A stretch of 45,983 nt of DNA from the NCBI GenBank assembly GCA_029975745.1, contig JARKOL010000396.1, forward strand, positions 1 through 45,983, written 5' to 3'. Shown here one piece after another: positions 27,555 to 35,780 of the stretch (positions are counted from its first letter, which is position 1; the number at the start of each line of letters is the position of its first letter). Source of the stretch: Myxococcota bacterium. GTDB taxonomy: Bacteria; Myxococcota_A; UBA9042; DTJE01. A model generated the notes under the pieces. It saw nothing but the letters and a program-made list of their open reading frames with translations, was not told where the DNA came from and did not search any database. Position numbers and translations under genes: made by a program.

Positions 27555-27583
27555 TTGACAAGGCCCGTCCCCTTGCCCATAAT
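27555..27583 (+). promoter_or_regulatory. Sigma-70 promoter of tRNA-Asn
   Basis: TTGACA (27555-27560), a 17-bp spacer and CATAAT (27578-27583), eleven of twelve consensus bases. It lies 33 bp before the mature tRNA 5' end. Confidence 0.8.
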
Positions 27584-27616
27584 CCGCGTCGGTTCCGAGG
27601 TCCGTGACATTTCGTT

Positions 27617-27692
27617 TCCGGCTTAGCTCAGTCGGTAGAGCAGGCGGCTGTTAACCGCCGGGTCGGGGGTTCAAATCCCTCAGCCGGAGCCA
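27617..27692 (+). tRNA. tRNA-Asn (anticodon GTT)
   Basis: Full cloverleaf of 76 nt. The acceptor stem pairs TCCGGCT with AGCCGGA. The anticodon arm is GGCGG-CTGTTAA-CCGCC with GTT at 27650-27652. The T-arm has TTCAAAT. CCA is encoded. The 3' end is the left junction of the integrated element. Confidence 0.97.
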
Positions 27693-27732
27693 ACACAAAA
27701 GGCGAACTTCCCCACGGCGGGGGATCGGTGCG
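27681..27732 (+). repeat. Left end repeat (attL-like)
   Basis: CAGCCGGAGCCA, the tRNA 3' end, plus 40 downstream bases align without gaps to 44449-44500. Eleven of 12 and 29 of 40 positions match. Shared blocks are GCGAACTTC and GGATCGGTGCG or close forms. Confidence 0.55.
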
Positions 27733-27999
27733 CCTCGCGCGGGCGCGCGAGAACGGTGTACAAGCGTCGAATCTTGTGGGATTTTTCGGGGGCGTCTGTC
27801 AGGGCGTCGGCGGGGGTCTGTCAACCGCGGTCGGCGTCGAGAGCGCGCGGGGTGCTCTCACGAGGCCGAGAGCCGTGCAGAGCGGTTGACAACCCGAGAC
27901 CGCAAGTTGCGGTATATCCTGCGCAATCAGCCTGTCCTGTAGTGCAAACGGTAGCGGTTAACAACACGGGGCGTACCGGAACTATCGAGCGACAGTCCG
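27693..27999. other. Gene-free left end with repeats and a palindrome
   Basis: No supported gene. TGTCAACCGC (27819-27828), GCGGTTGACA (27882-27891) and GCGGTTAACA (27954-27963) are copies of one 10-mer, and the last is the exact reverse complement of TGTTAACCGC in the tRNA anticodon arm. A GAGAGC/GCTCTC hairpin lies at 27839-27859. The perfect dyad ACCGCAA-G-TTGCGGT is at 27899-27913. These may be recombinase or regulator sites. Confidence 0.5.
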
Positions 28000-29142
28000 C
28001 TACCGCCCCCGGATGTCGTGCCAGGCCCTGACAAGCGCCCGTGAAGCCACTTCGACCTCTTCTCCGGTCGTCCCGCGCCCCAGCGACAAGCGCACCGCCC
28101 CGAGGGCCGTCGCAGGGTCCAGCCCCATCGCGACCAGCACCCCGGACGGGCTCTCGCCGCCCTCGTGGCAGGCCGAGCCGGTCGATGCAGCAACCTCCGG
28201 CGCGGCCGCGAGCACCGTGCTTCCACGAACGCCCGGGAAGGAAACGTTCAGCGTGTTCGGAAGCCGCGCGGTCGGATGCCCGTTCCGCCGGATCCCCGGG
28301 ACCCCGACGCGCAGCCCCTCCCAAAGCGCGTCCCGCAGGCCGCGCACGCGGACCGCCTCGGCCTCCAGGTCGAGCCGGGCGAGTTCGCACGCGACCCCGA
28401 GCCCGACGATGTACGGGACGTTCTCCGTCCCGGGACGAAGGCCCCGCTCGTGGCCGGCGCCCAGCAGCACGGGTCCGATCGGCGTCCCGTTCCGGACGTA
28501 CAGGGCTCCGACTCCCTTTGGCGCATACAGCTTGTGGCCCGCGACCGACAGCAGGTCCACACCGAGGTCGTCCACGCCGACCGGCACCTTTCCAACGGCC
28601 TGCGCCGCGTCGGTGTGGACCCGCGCGCCCTTCTCGTGCGCCAGGTCCGCGAGCGCACGAATCGGCATCAGCGTCCCGGTCTCGTTGTTGGCGAGCATCA
28701 CCGTGACCAATGCCGTGTCGCCCCGGACGAAGGGCCGCGCGTCCTCCGGCCGGACCCACCCTTCCGGATCGACCGGGACCCGCGTGATCTCCCACCCGCT
28801 CCGCTCCAGCCTGTCGCAGGGGCGAGCGGTGGCCGGATGCTCGACCGTGGACGTCAGCACGTGACGCCGCCCATCGCCCGGCGCCCCGGCTGCCCCCAGG
28901 ATGGCGAGGTTGTTCGCCTCGGTCCCTCCCGACGTGAAGAGAACCTCGGCGGGTTCGCAGCCGAGCAGCGTTGCGACCTGTGCCCGCGCCCGCTCCACGG
29001 CCTCATGCGCGCGTCGGCCATACACATGGCCGCTCGAAGGGTTACCGAAGTGCTCGCGCAGGTACGGAAGCATCGCGTCCACGACCTCGGGGCGAATCGG
29101 CGTCGTGGCGTTGTGGTCCAGATAGATCGGGTCGCCGTTCAT
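28000..29142 (-). CDS. Cysteine desulfurase (NifS/IscS family)
   Basis: A PLP enzyme of 380 aa that takes sulfur from cysteine as a persulfide. YLDHNATTP opens the protein after MNGDP. TSGGTEANN, the cofactor His in EHPA, the PLP Lys in SVAGHKLYAPKG (near 201) and the persulfide Cys in STGSACHEG (near 324) are all present. The ATG at 29142 is preceded by GAGG. It is the last gene of a four-gene operon with DsrE and ArsR-rhodanese, so it likely feeds or manages persulfide sulfur rather than serving housekeeping Fe-S assembly; no IscU lies nearby. Confidence 0.93.
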   Translation of the reverse strand: MNGDPIYLDHNATTPIRPEVVDAMLPYLREHFGNPSSGHVYGRRAHEAVERARAQVATLLGCEPAEVLFTSGGTEANNLAILGAAGAPGDGRRHVLTSTVEHPATARPCDRLERSGWEITRVPVDPEGWVRPEDARPFVRGDTALVTVMLANNETGTLMPIRALADLAHEKGARVHTDAAQAVGKVPVGVDDLGVDLLSVAGHKLYAPKGVGALYVRNGTPIGPVLLGAGHERGLRPGTENVPYIVGLGVACELARLDLEAEAVRVRGLRDALWEGLRVGVPGIRRNGHPTARLPNTLNVSFPGVRGSTVLAAAPEVAASTGSACHEGGESPSGVLVAMGLDPATALGAVRLSLGRGTTGEEVEVASRALVRAWHDIRGR

Positions 29143-29152
29143 GGCCGCCTCG

Positions 29153-29680
29153 TCAAACGCTGAAGCCCAGGAACGCGCTGCACACCAGCACGACGACCGC
29201 GAACTTGAGGCACGTCTCGCACAGGGACTTGCGCCGGGCACGGAGGCCGAAGAACTCCTTTCCCTGCCCCCCGTCCGGCGTGGCTCCCGAGGCGAACCCC
29301 GCGAACAGGCTCCGCAGGCGCGGGTTGATCCGGAAGAAGATGACCCACATGATCGCGGCCATCCCGGCGACGGCCGCGAGTTTCAAGCCCAGGGCCACGT
29401 GGGCCACAACGTGCATGTCGCGGAACGCGCCGTGGAATGCCCAGTAGTTCATCGGCAACGCGATCCCCGTCAGGATCAGGGTGGCCATGAACGCCATGCA
29501 GTAGGGCGCGTTGCCCTGCAGCGTGTCCTCGACCACCTTGTCCAACTCGTAGTGCAGCTTCGGGCCGTACTGGCCCCGTTTCACGACGAGCGCCCGGTTG
29601 TAGAACGGGGCCGCCGCGCAACCCACCAGGGCGATGTTGTGCAGGGCCAGCAGCAGGGAGTGGACGATCTGTTCCGTCAT
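29153..29680 (-). CDS. Membrane protein of the sulfur-transfer operon
   Basis: A 175-aa protein with about four TM helices (HNIALVGCAAAPFYN, MAFMATLILTGIALPMNYWAF, VVAHVALGLKLAAVAGMAAIM, LKFAVVVLVCSAFLGFSV, quoted in part). A Cys pair (CETC) lies near the C-terminal helix. The family is not recognised. GGAGGTG precedes the ATG. Gaps of 12 and 10 bp to its neighbours place it firmly in the operon. Sulfur-compound transport or membrane electron transfer for the operon is possible but unproven. Confidence 0.8.
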   Translation of the reverse strand: MTEQIVHSLLLALHNIALVGCAAAPFYNRALVVKRGQYGPKLHYELDKVVEDTLQGNAPYCMAFMATLILTGIALPMNYWAFHGAFRDMHVVAHVALGLKLAAVAGMAAIMWVIFFRINPRLRSLFAGFASGATPDGGQGKEFFGLRARRKSLCETCLKFAVVVLVCSAFLGFSV

Positions 29681-29692
29681 CAGGCACCTCCG

Positions 29693-30046
29693 TCAGAACA
29701 CCAGCACCTTGTCCGCAGCCAGCGTGGCCTCGGTCAACTCGTCCAGCGAACTGCGCCGGCACCCTTCCAGAAGTTCCTCCTGCCGCAGGCCACGGGCGTC
29801 CATGCACGTCCCGCACAACAGCAACGTGGCTTTGCGGTTGAGGAGCCCTTTCAGCATCTTCTCCAGGTTGTAGTAGCCGTTCGGGGTCTGCTGGCCTGCC
29901 TTCGCCGCCGACACGGCGTCCCCCATCAGGAACACGGTCACGTCCTGCCCCTCGTGGTTCTTCAGCAGGTTGGCCGCCAGCCGAACGCCGTTGAACGTAC
30001 GCTCGGTGCCGTAGGGCGGGTCGTTCAGAATGAACAGTGTCTTCAC
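29693..30046 (-). CDS. DsrE-family sulfur relay protein
   Basis: A 117-aa DsrE/F-like protein, a small alpha/beta fold that carries sulfur on a conserved Cys. FILNDPPYGTERTFNG at the start and LLLCGTCMDARG near 80 hold the likely reactive cysteines. GTG start with GGAGG seven bases upstream. It sits between the ArsR-rhodanese regulator and the membrane protein with 12-bp gaps on each side. It probably accepts persulfide from the desulfurase or rhodanese. Confidence 0.9.
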   Translation of the reverse strand: MKTLFILNDPPYGTERTFNGVRLAANLLKNHEGQDVTVFLMGDAVSAAKAGQQTPNGYYNLEKMLKGLLNRKATLLLCGTCMDARGLRQEELLEGCRRSSLDELTEATLAADKVLVF

Positions 30047-30058
30047 GTCGGACCTCCT

Positions 30059-30739
30059 TCAGTGCGCCACGGATGCCGCCCCGATCTCCACCGGAAGCCC
30101 GGCGTCCCTCCACTCCGGGTAGCCGTCTGCCAGACGGACGGCCCGAAACCCTTTCGTCCGCAACAGCCGGACCGCCTCGGCGGCCAGGACGCAATACGGC
30201 CCCCGGCAATACGCAACCACCTCGCGCTCCAGCGGAATCTCGGACAGGTGCTGCTCCAGGGCCGCGAGGGGGACCGAGAGCGCCCCCGCGATGTGCCCGG
30301 CTTCGAACTCCTCGGGGGGACGGACGTCCAGCACGACCAGGTGGCCGGTGCGGGCGCGATCCAGCAGGACATCGCGGCGTACCGGCTCCAGGCCGTCGGT
30401 TCCCTGGAAGTAGTCCCGGACCAGCCGATCCACCTCGGCCAGACGCTGCTCGGCCAGGGTGCGCAGCGTCCGGTAGCCCGCCAGCACCATCGGGTCCCCG
30501 AGGCGGTAGAAGACCTGGAGCCCGTCCTTCCGGTGCGCCACGAGGCCCGCAGCCCTGAGCACTTTGAGGTGCCGCCAGGTGTTGGCAACGGACAGCCCGG
30601 TCTCGCGAGCCAGTGTCTCCACGTTCCTCTCGCCCTGAGCCAACACGTCGATGATCTCGATCCGCTTCGGGCTGCCGAACGCGCTGCCGACGCGGGCGAA
30701 CTGCTCGAAGAGAGCATCCTTGAAGTCACGTCCCTTCAC
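30059..30739 (-). CDS. ArsR-type HTH regulator fused to rhodanese domain
   Basis: A 226-aa one-component regulator. The N-terminal winged helix (SPKRIEIIDVLAQGERNVETL, NTWRHLKVLRAAGLV; about 20-90) binds DNA. The C-terminal rhodanese (about 125-220) has VLDVRPPEEF, GHIAGALSVP and the active Cys in YCRGPYC. Fusions of this type are expected to sense reactive sulfur through the rhodanese Cys. GTG start with AAGG seven bases upstream. It is first in the operon, behind a promoter carrying a TTGATCAA palindrome that may be its operator. Confidence 0.92.
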   Translation of the reverse strand: MKGRDFKDALFEQFARVGSAFGSPKRIEIIDVLAQGERNVETLARETGLSVANTWRHLKVLRAAGLVAHRKDGLQVFYRLGDPMVLAGYRTLRTLAEQRLAEVDRLVRDYFQGTDGLEPVRRDVLLDRARTGHLVVLDVRPPEEFEAGHIAGALSVPLAALEQHLSEIPLEREVVAYCRGPYCVLAAEAVRLLRTKGFRAVRLADGYPEWRDAGLPVEIGAASVAH

Positions 30740-30759
30740 TTCATCACCTTTTCGAGTGA

Positions 30760-30796
30760 TTGATCAAAGTTTTGAGCAGCCAGGGACCTGAGTCAA
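30760..30796 (-). promoter_or_regulatory. Promoter/operator of the sulfur operon
   Basis: On the minus strand TTGACT (30796-30791), 17 bp and AAAACT (30773-30768) form a weak promoter. The palindrome TTGATCAA (30760-30767) lies just downstream of the -10, where an ArsR-type repressor would block transcription. Confidence 0.45.
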
Positions 30797-30860
30797 TCAA
30801 GCTCAGAGATAGCCGTGGATATCCGGTTGGTTACCAATACAGTGATCGGGCACAATCAGT

Positions 30861-31304
30861 TCAGATGCGAAGCAGCGCGAAGACCCGTCGCTGCGCCCGC
30901 CAGTCCTCGTGGCGGACGACGGCCCGAAGCGACCGCTCGGTGACCGGGCTTCCGGCCTCCAGGAACAGCACCTCCTCCTGGATGTCGGGGGCCAGGAGCA
31001 ACAGGTCCATCACCTGGCTGACGCGGGCGCGGGTCCAGTGTAGTCGGCGGGCGACCTCGGCGCGGTCGACGATACGGCCGGCGTCGATCAGGCGCTGGAC
31101 GTGGTGCGCGAGAGCGAGCATGGCGGCTACGTTGGCAGGGCGCTTGCCGGTCCACGGGCCGAGGGCTGCAGGCCGCTCGGCCGGTTCCGGGACAGGCCCG
31201 GGCGCGAGGTCGTAGCGCCGCTCCCGCCGGACCCGGTGGAAACTGCCCCGGAAGACCACGGTCCCGCCCGGACCGCGCCCGTCGCCGTTCGGCTCGATCG
31301 TCAT
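30861..31304 (-). CDS. HTH protein coupled to the serine recombinase
   Basis: A 147-aa protein. The C-terminal half has a clear helix-turn-helix (DRAEVARRLHWTRARVSQVMDLL) preceded by ALAHHVQRLIDAG, a ParB/KorB-like arrangement. It then ends with ERSLRAVVRHEDWRAQRR. The ATG at 31304 overlaps the recombinase stop by four bases. Such HTH genes accompany DUF2924/serine recombinase pairs and may act as the recombination directionality factor or repressor. That role is inferred. Confidence 0.75.
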   Translation of the reverse strand: MTIEPNGDGRGPGGTVVFRGSFHRVRRERRYDLAPGPVPEPAERPAALGPWTGKRPANVAAMLALAHHVQRLIDAGRIVDRAEVARRLHWTRARVSQVMDLLLLAPDIQEEVLFLEAGSPVTERSLRAVVRHEDWRAQRRVFALLRI

Positions 31305-32887
31305 CCCGCCACCCCCGCGAAGGCGCCCTGCCGACCCCCGCCGTTCCCGGCTAGCGATACGAGGTGCGCCTCGATCGTCCCGCTCGCCTCGTCCACCTCG
31401 ACGTGGTCCACAACGGCCCGGACGAGGCGGACACGGTTCTCCGGCGTCATCGCCTGCCACAAGTTCCCGAAGTCCCGCAGGGCCGCCGCGATCCAGTCTG
31501 CCTCAACCCTGGCGGCGGCCAGTGCGGCGAGCCGCGCGTCGATGGTCGCGAGGCGCTGCTCCCGGGTCGCCTGCTCGTCCACCAGCCCCTCGATCTGCTG
31601 CTCGATCGCCGCACGGGATACGGCGTTCCGGGTCCGCTGCAGGGACCGCGCGAGGCGAGCCTTCTCCGCGGCGACGCCCGCGATGCGGGCCGGAAGGCCC
31701 CGGCGCTCGACATCGAGGTCCTCGCGCTCCCGGTCCATTTTCGCGTGGATCGCCCGGACCACGTCCGCGGCCAGGGCCTTGCCCGCGGGGCCGGTGGTCG
31801 CCTCGCGGATCCGGTCGACCACGAAGGCCTCCAGTGCCTCGGCCGGCAGGGCCCGGGCAGGACAGGCGCCGCGCCCCTGCTTTTTCCGCGAAACGCATTC
31901 GTAATACCGATACTGCTTCCCGTGCGCCCGGGCCGTTGCCGGGGTCAGCGCAGCCCCGCACGAGGCGCAGCGCAACAGTCCCGTCAGCAGGAAGGTCGGT
32001 GTCCGGCGCCGGGCCTCGGGCCTGTCGGCGTCGTGGCGGGCGCCCAGGAGGGCCTGCACCCGCTCCCACGTCTCCCGCGGCACCAGGGGCTCGTGCTCGG
32101 CCTCGTGCAACTCGCCGCCAGAGGCGATCAGCCCGGCGTACAACGGGCACTTCAGGATGTGGAGCACGTGGTCCGTGCGCCAGCCCTTGCGTCGGGCCGT
32201 CTGCGGCCGGGGCGACCAGCCCTTTTCCGTCAGCGCCCGAATGACCCCCAGGATCGACCGCGTCGCCAGATACGCGTCGAACGCCTCCCGCACGACCACG
32301 GCCTCGACCTTGTTGACGACCAGCTTCTTGTCGCGCACTCCGTAGCCGTATGGGATCCGCCCCCCCGTCCACTTCCCCCGGCGGCGCGACGCGGCGATCT
32401 TGTCCCGCGTCCGTTCCACGATCATCTCGCGCTCGAACTCCGCGAAGCTCATGAGCATGTTCAGGGTCAGGCGACCCATCGCGTTCGCGGTGGAGAAGTT
32501 CTGGGTGACCGACACGAACGCCACGCCGTGCCGGTTGAACCGATCCATCACGGCGGCGAAGTCCAGCAGGGACCGCGACAGCCGATCGACCTTGTAGACG
32601 ACCACGATGTCGATCCGTCCCGCCTCGATGTCCGCCAGCAGGCGCTGGAAGGCCGGGCGCTCGGTGTTCGCACCGGTGTAGCCCGGGTCGATGTAGGCGT
32701 CCGGCAGCGCGCGCCACCCCAGGTGGGCCTGCGATTGGATGTAGCCCAGGCACGCATCGCGCTGGGCATCGAGGCTGTTGAACTCCTGCTCCAGACCAGC
32801 CGAGGTGCTCTTCCTGGTGTAGATGGCCGCCCTGACGACGGCCACCGGAGGGTCCCGCGTCAACGTTGTGGACCGATATGCTGCCAT
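31301..32887 (-). CDS. Large serine recombinase
   Basis: A 528-aa site-specific recombinase. The resolvase domain has AAIYTRKST with the nucleophile Ser27, plus YKVDRLSRSLLDF and EFEREMIVERTRDK. The recombinase domain follows (GGRIPYGYGV), then a zinc ribbon with CASCG and a second Cys pair in ECVSRKKQGRGAC. A long coiled coil comes next (about 395-470), as in integrases of this class. ATGA overlaps at both ends tie it to DUF2924 and the HTH gene. It is the only integrase in the window and so the likely driver of the element. Confidence 0.95.
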   Translation of the reverse strand: MAAYRSTTLTRDPPVAVVRAAIYTRKSTSAGLEQEFNSLDAQRDACLGYIQSQAHLGWRALPDAYIDPGYTGANTERPAFQRLLADIEAGRIDIVVVYKVDRLSRSLLDFAAVMDRFNRHGVAFVSVTQNFSTANAMGRLTLNMLMSFAEFEREMIVERTRDKIAASRRRGKWTGGRIPYGYGVRDKKLVVNKVEAVVVREAFDAYLATRSILGVIRALTEKGWSPRPQTARRKGWRTDHVLHILKCPLYAGLIASGGELHEAEHEPLVPRETWERVQALLGARHDADRPEARRRTPTFLLTGLLRCASCGAALTPATARAHGKQYRYYECVSRKKQGRGACPARALPAEALEAFVVDRIREATTGPAGKALAADVVRAIHAKMDREREDLDVERRGLPARIAGVAAEKARLARSLQRTRNAVSRAAIEQQIEGLVDEQATREQRLATIDARLAALAAARVEADWIAAALRDFGNLWQAMTPENRVRLVRAVVDHVEVDEASGTIEAHLVSLAGNGGGRQGAFAGVAG

Positions 32888-33432
32888 CACGCCACCTTCC
32901 TGGTCGCGCCCGACCGGGTCGCGAGCCCGAAGAAGAGGAAGCCGTTCCAGCCCGCGCCCGTGATCGCCTTCGCCACCGCGGTCAGGGTCCGGTACTGCAC
33001 GCCCCGGTGTTCGAAGCCTTCGTCGAGGACCGTCACGAGGTGCTTCTCGCCCCGGTGGACCTTGCGCAGCACCGTGCCAACGGGGGGCAGGCGCGGGTCG
33101 CGCTCCGTCGTGGCGGCCGGCGCCTTCGGGAAGACCGGCTGCGCTGCCTCCCGGGCCCGCCGTGTGATGTCCGGCAGGAAGCGGCCGTCCAGGATCTGCT
33201 CGATCCGATCCCGCGCCCGCTGCGACAGCCCGCCCTCGGCCACCTCCTGGATGCGCCAGGCCAGCCGCTTTCGCAAGTACGGCCCGTTCCGGGAGGCAGT
33301 CGGCGTCCCGTACAGGACCATCCACCGTTCCCGCAACTGCTCGACCGTCATGTCCTGCAGCGCGGCGAGCTGCGCCGGGACGTCCCCGAGCGCCGCCCGT
33401 GCCGCCCCTGCCCTGCCCTGCATCGTCCTCAT
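32887..33432 (-). CDS. DUF2924 family protein
   Basis: A 181-aa protein. The N-terminal helical part (LAALQDMTVEQLRERWMVLYG, quoted in part, and PYLRKRLAWRIQE) and the C-terminal LPPVGTVLRKVHRGEKH, YRTLTAVAKAITGAGWNGFLFFGL are the DUF2924 hallmarks. GGGAGG precedes the ATG. It overlaps the recombinase start by one base. Family members are nearly always beside a serine recombinase and probably assist DNA recognition, but no activity is established. Confidence 0.9.
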   Translation of the reverse strand: MRTMQGRAGAARAALGDVPAQLAALQDMTVEQLRERWMVLYGTPTASRNGPYLRKRLAWRIQEVAEGGLSQRARDRIEQILDGRFLPDITRRAREAAQPVFPKAPAATTERDPRLPPVGTVLRKVHRGEKHLVTVLDEGFEHRGVQYRTLTAVAKAITGAGWNGFLFFGLATRSGATRKVA

Positions 33433-33716
33433 GTCGCCCTCCCGGTGTCGCGAGTCCCGGCGGGGTCCACGCGGCCCCGCTGCGTGACCGCATCAGGGCT
33501 CGGTTCCACAGGAAGAGCAAGGGAAGAATCCGCATCACTCCAAGGGCTTGCGTCGGTCCGGTTGACGCACGCGGGGTCCGCCAGGATCCGCGCCAGCAGG
33601 GTCGTCGCCAGCACGTCCACGACGTCCTCGCGCGAGGTGTCGCTCCACGTCGCGTCCCGGACCCAGCGCGGCGGGCGCCGCGGAAGCGTGCTGCTGGTGT
33701 TCCTGCACCCTGCCAT
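33429..33716 (-). CDS. Small protein of the recombinase operon
   Basis: A 95-aa protein, not recognised. A central helix (REDVVDVLATTLLARILADP) is flanked by polar, low-complexity ends. It overlaps DUF2924 by four bases and starts two bases after the TerL stop, so it is part of the same transcript. No motif hints at function. Confidence 0.6.
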   Translation of the reverse strand: MAGCRNTSSTLPRRPPRWVRDATWSDTSREDVVDVLATTLLARILADPACVNRTDASPWSDADSSLALPVEPSPDAVTQRGRVDPAGTRDTGRAT

Positions 33717-33718
33717 GG

Positions 33719-35773
33719 TCACCACCTGTCCCGACGCGGCCCCCGTCGCGTCCACCAGTCCGACATGTCTCCCAGGTAGGAGTCCCTGGCCTTGATTTCG
33801 TCCCGCCGGGTGCGGTTCCAGGGGTCCTTCGACCGCTTCACCGGCCGCCTCGGGGGCGGCGGCGCGGGGGGAGGCGCGGCGGGTGTCGGCTCGACCGCCT
33901 CGCCGCCCGCCTCGACCGGCACGGCGTCGGGGGGCACGACCGGCATTTGCACCGGCCCGACCGGGGCCTCCAGCCGCAGCCCGCCCATAACCAGGGAATG
34001 CGCCGCCGCCAGCGCGTAAACCATCGTGTCCCACACCTCGTTGCGCCGGCCCTCGGCCACCTTCTTCCACTCGATGACCGTGTTCCCCTTGCGGTCCCGG
34101 GTCCGGACCCGCCGCTCCGACGTGAGCTGGTCCAGGAAGTCCGGCACCGACGCCAGGATCCGGTCCGGGATGTGGACGTACTTCGGACCCGGGCGTGCCA
34201 CCCGCAGGTACGCGGCCAGGTCGTCCTTGGCGGGCGTCGCGTGAACCAAGAAGAACGGGGCACGCGACCTCCCCTTCCCCGAGTGCCGCACCTTCCGATC
34301 CCAGATCGCGCCCTTGGAGTCCTCGCCCTTGATCGCGTACACGTGCCAGCGCAGCCGCGGACGGCAGTACTCCAGCACCCGCTGCGGCAGGTACCCGGAA
34401 TCCACGCAGGTCGCGGCGGCCCGCAATTCCCGGCCGTCCCGCGTTCGCCACACCCGCCGCACCACCGCGTCGTTGCGGGCCCAGGCATCCTGGTCCCGCG
34501 GGTCGCTCAGGATCACCGCGTAGTCCAGGATCCACGCCTCCCAGCCCAGGCCCCAACCGACCGTGATCGTTTCAATTCTGTTGTCCTGAACGTCCGTCGC
34601 GCACGTGATCGTCCTCACGCCCTCGGGGATCGCCTCCCCCCAGTCGGGTTCGACCCGGTCGGCCAGCTCGTGGGCGTCGATGGCCTCGCCCGGTTCCGCG
34701 AAGACCTGGGCCAGGCGGACGTTCACGAAGGACCGCATCTTGTCGATGCTGCCCGTCTTCGCGACAGCGGTCGCGGCCTCCCATTCCGCCGCGACCTCGG
34801 CCCACGACAGCCAGCCGAGCGGCGCGTACAAGGCGTTGAGGTGGTAGCTCGTGATCAGCCCCCCGCCCAGGTCCGGACGCGACGCCACCCAACGGCCCGC
34901 GGGCAGGAAGACGTTCTTGTCGGTCTCGTCCCACGCGGCCCCGCAGTGCCGGCAGACGTACCGTGCCTCATCGGGCCGACCCGGGGTCCAGACCAGCCGG
35001 TACGCCTTCGTCTCGGCATCACGCCATTCGAGCGGCTGGAACTCCCCGCACCGGGGGCACGGCACGTGGAAGTACCGCTGGTCGCCGCGCTCGAACCACG
35101 AGTGGATCTCGGAGTCGTTCTCGACGGTCGGGGTCGAGCAGATGTACGCCTTACGGGCGGCCCCGAACGTCGTCTGTCGGGCCAGGACCAGGGACACGCC
35201 CGAGCCCTCGTATCCGGGGTTCTCCCGCCAGCGGTCGCACTCATCCATCACCACGAACTTCGCCGCCATCCGGCACAGGGCCGACGCGGAATGGGCACCG
35301 ACGATCCGGAGCCTACCCCCCGGGAACCACTTCCCCAGGACCGTCTCGTTCTTCTGGCGAGAGACCGCGGCGCGGACGCGGTCCCGCAAAAGCGGACTCG
35401 AGCTGATCATCGCGTCCAGCGAGTCCTTGCTCCAGTCCCGGGCGTTCAGATCGGTATCCAGGGCGACGAGCATCCGGGCCGGGTAGTAGCCTCCCGCGAC
35501 GGCCAGGATCCAGTTCTCCGCGATCGTCGTCTTCGCGCCCGCCTGGGCCGCCGCCTCGTAGACGACGACCTGGGCCGGATCGTCCGGGTGCAGCCGATCC
35601 TGGATCTCGACCACGTACGGCGTCAGCGCCGACGAGTACGTGCCCGGCACCGACGACGCCTCGGCCGGGATCATCCGGTTCGCCTCCGCAATGGCCGTGA
35701 TCGACAGCCTCGGCCGCGGCGCGACCGCGTCCGACCCGGCCCGGCGCATCTCCCGCAGCGATTCCTCCCACAC
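33719..35773 (-). CDS. Phage terminase large subunit (GpA-like)
   Basis: A 684-aa packaging motor and nuclease. The ATPase part has QAGAKTT as an unusual Walker A region (near 78), Walker B FVVMDECDRW (near 172), and motif III-like ICSTPTVE. A zinc ribbon follows (CPRCG ... CRHCG, about 237-273). The nuclease part has TCATDVQDNRIE (near 395) and DSGYLPQ. The C-terminus is a Pro-rich tail. GTG start seven bases after the TerS stop. The gene looks intact, although the element lacks every capsid gene; it may package DNA into a helper's head or be recruited for another task. Confidence 0.92.
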   Translation of the reverse strand: MWEESLREMRRAGSDAVAPRPRLSITAIAEANRMIPAEASSVPGTYSSALTPYVVEIQDRLHPDDPAQVVVYEAAAQAGAKTTIAENWILAVAGGYYPARMLVALDTDLNARDWSKDSLDAMISSSPLLRDRVRAAVSRQKNETVLGKWFPGGRLRIVGAHSASALCRMAAKFVVMDECDRWRENPGYEGSGVSLVLARQTTFGAARKAYICSTPTVENDSEIHSWFERGDQRYFHVPCPRCGEFQPLEWRDAETKAYRLVWTPGRPDEARYVCRHCGAAWDETDKNVFLPAGRWVASRPDLGGGLITSYHLNALYAPLGWLSWAEVAAEWEAATAVAKTGSIDKMRSFVNVRLAQVFAEPGEAIDAHELADRVEPDWGEAIPEGVRTITCATDVQDNRIETITVGWGLGWEAWILDYAVILSDPRDQDAWARNDAVVRRVWRTRDGRELRAAATCVDSGYLPQRVLEYCRPRLRWHVYAIKGEDSKGAIWDRKVRHSGKGRSRAPFFLVHATPAKDDLAAYLRVARPGPKYVHIPDRILASVPDFLDQLTSERRVRTRDRKGNTVIEWKKVAEGRRNEVWDTMVYALAAAHSLVMGGLRLEAPVGPVQMPVVPPDAVPVEAGGEAVEPTPAAPPPAPPPPRRPVKRSKDPWNRTRRDEIKARDSYLGDMSDWWTRRGPRRDRW

Positions 35774-35780
35774 CCTCTCC

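Noticed and set aside
27886-27918. Promoter TTGACA ... TATATC at the left end
   Set aside because: The spacer is 21 bp, too long for sigma-70, and no plus-strand gene follows; only the palindrome inside it is kept as an observation.
27935-27999. tRNA-like start (CCTGTAGTGCAAACGGTAGC)
   Set aside because: The D-arm pairs poorly and no anticodon or T-arm can be folded, so it is not a tRNA; a decayed relic is possible but unsupported.
31364-33487. 707-aa plus-strand ORF over the recombinase
   Set aside because: Antisense shadow of the recombinase and DUF2924 genes; no start site or domain.
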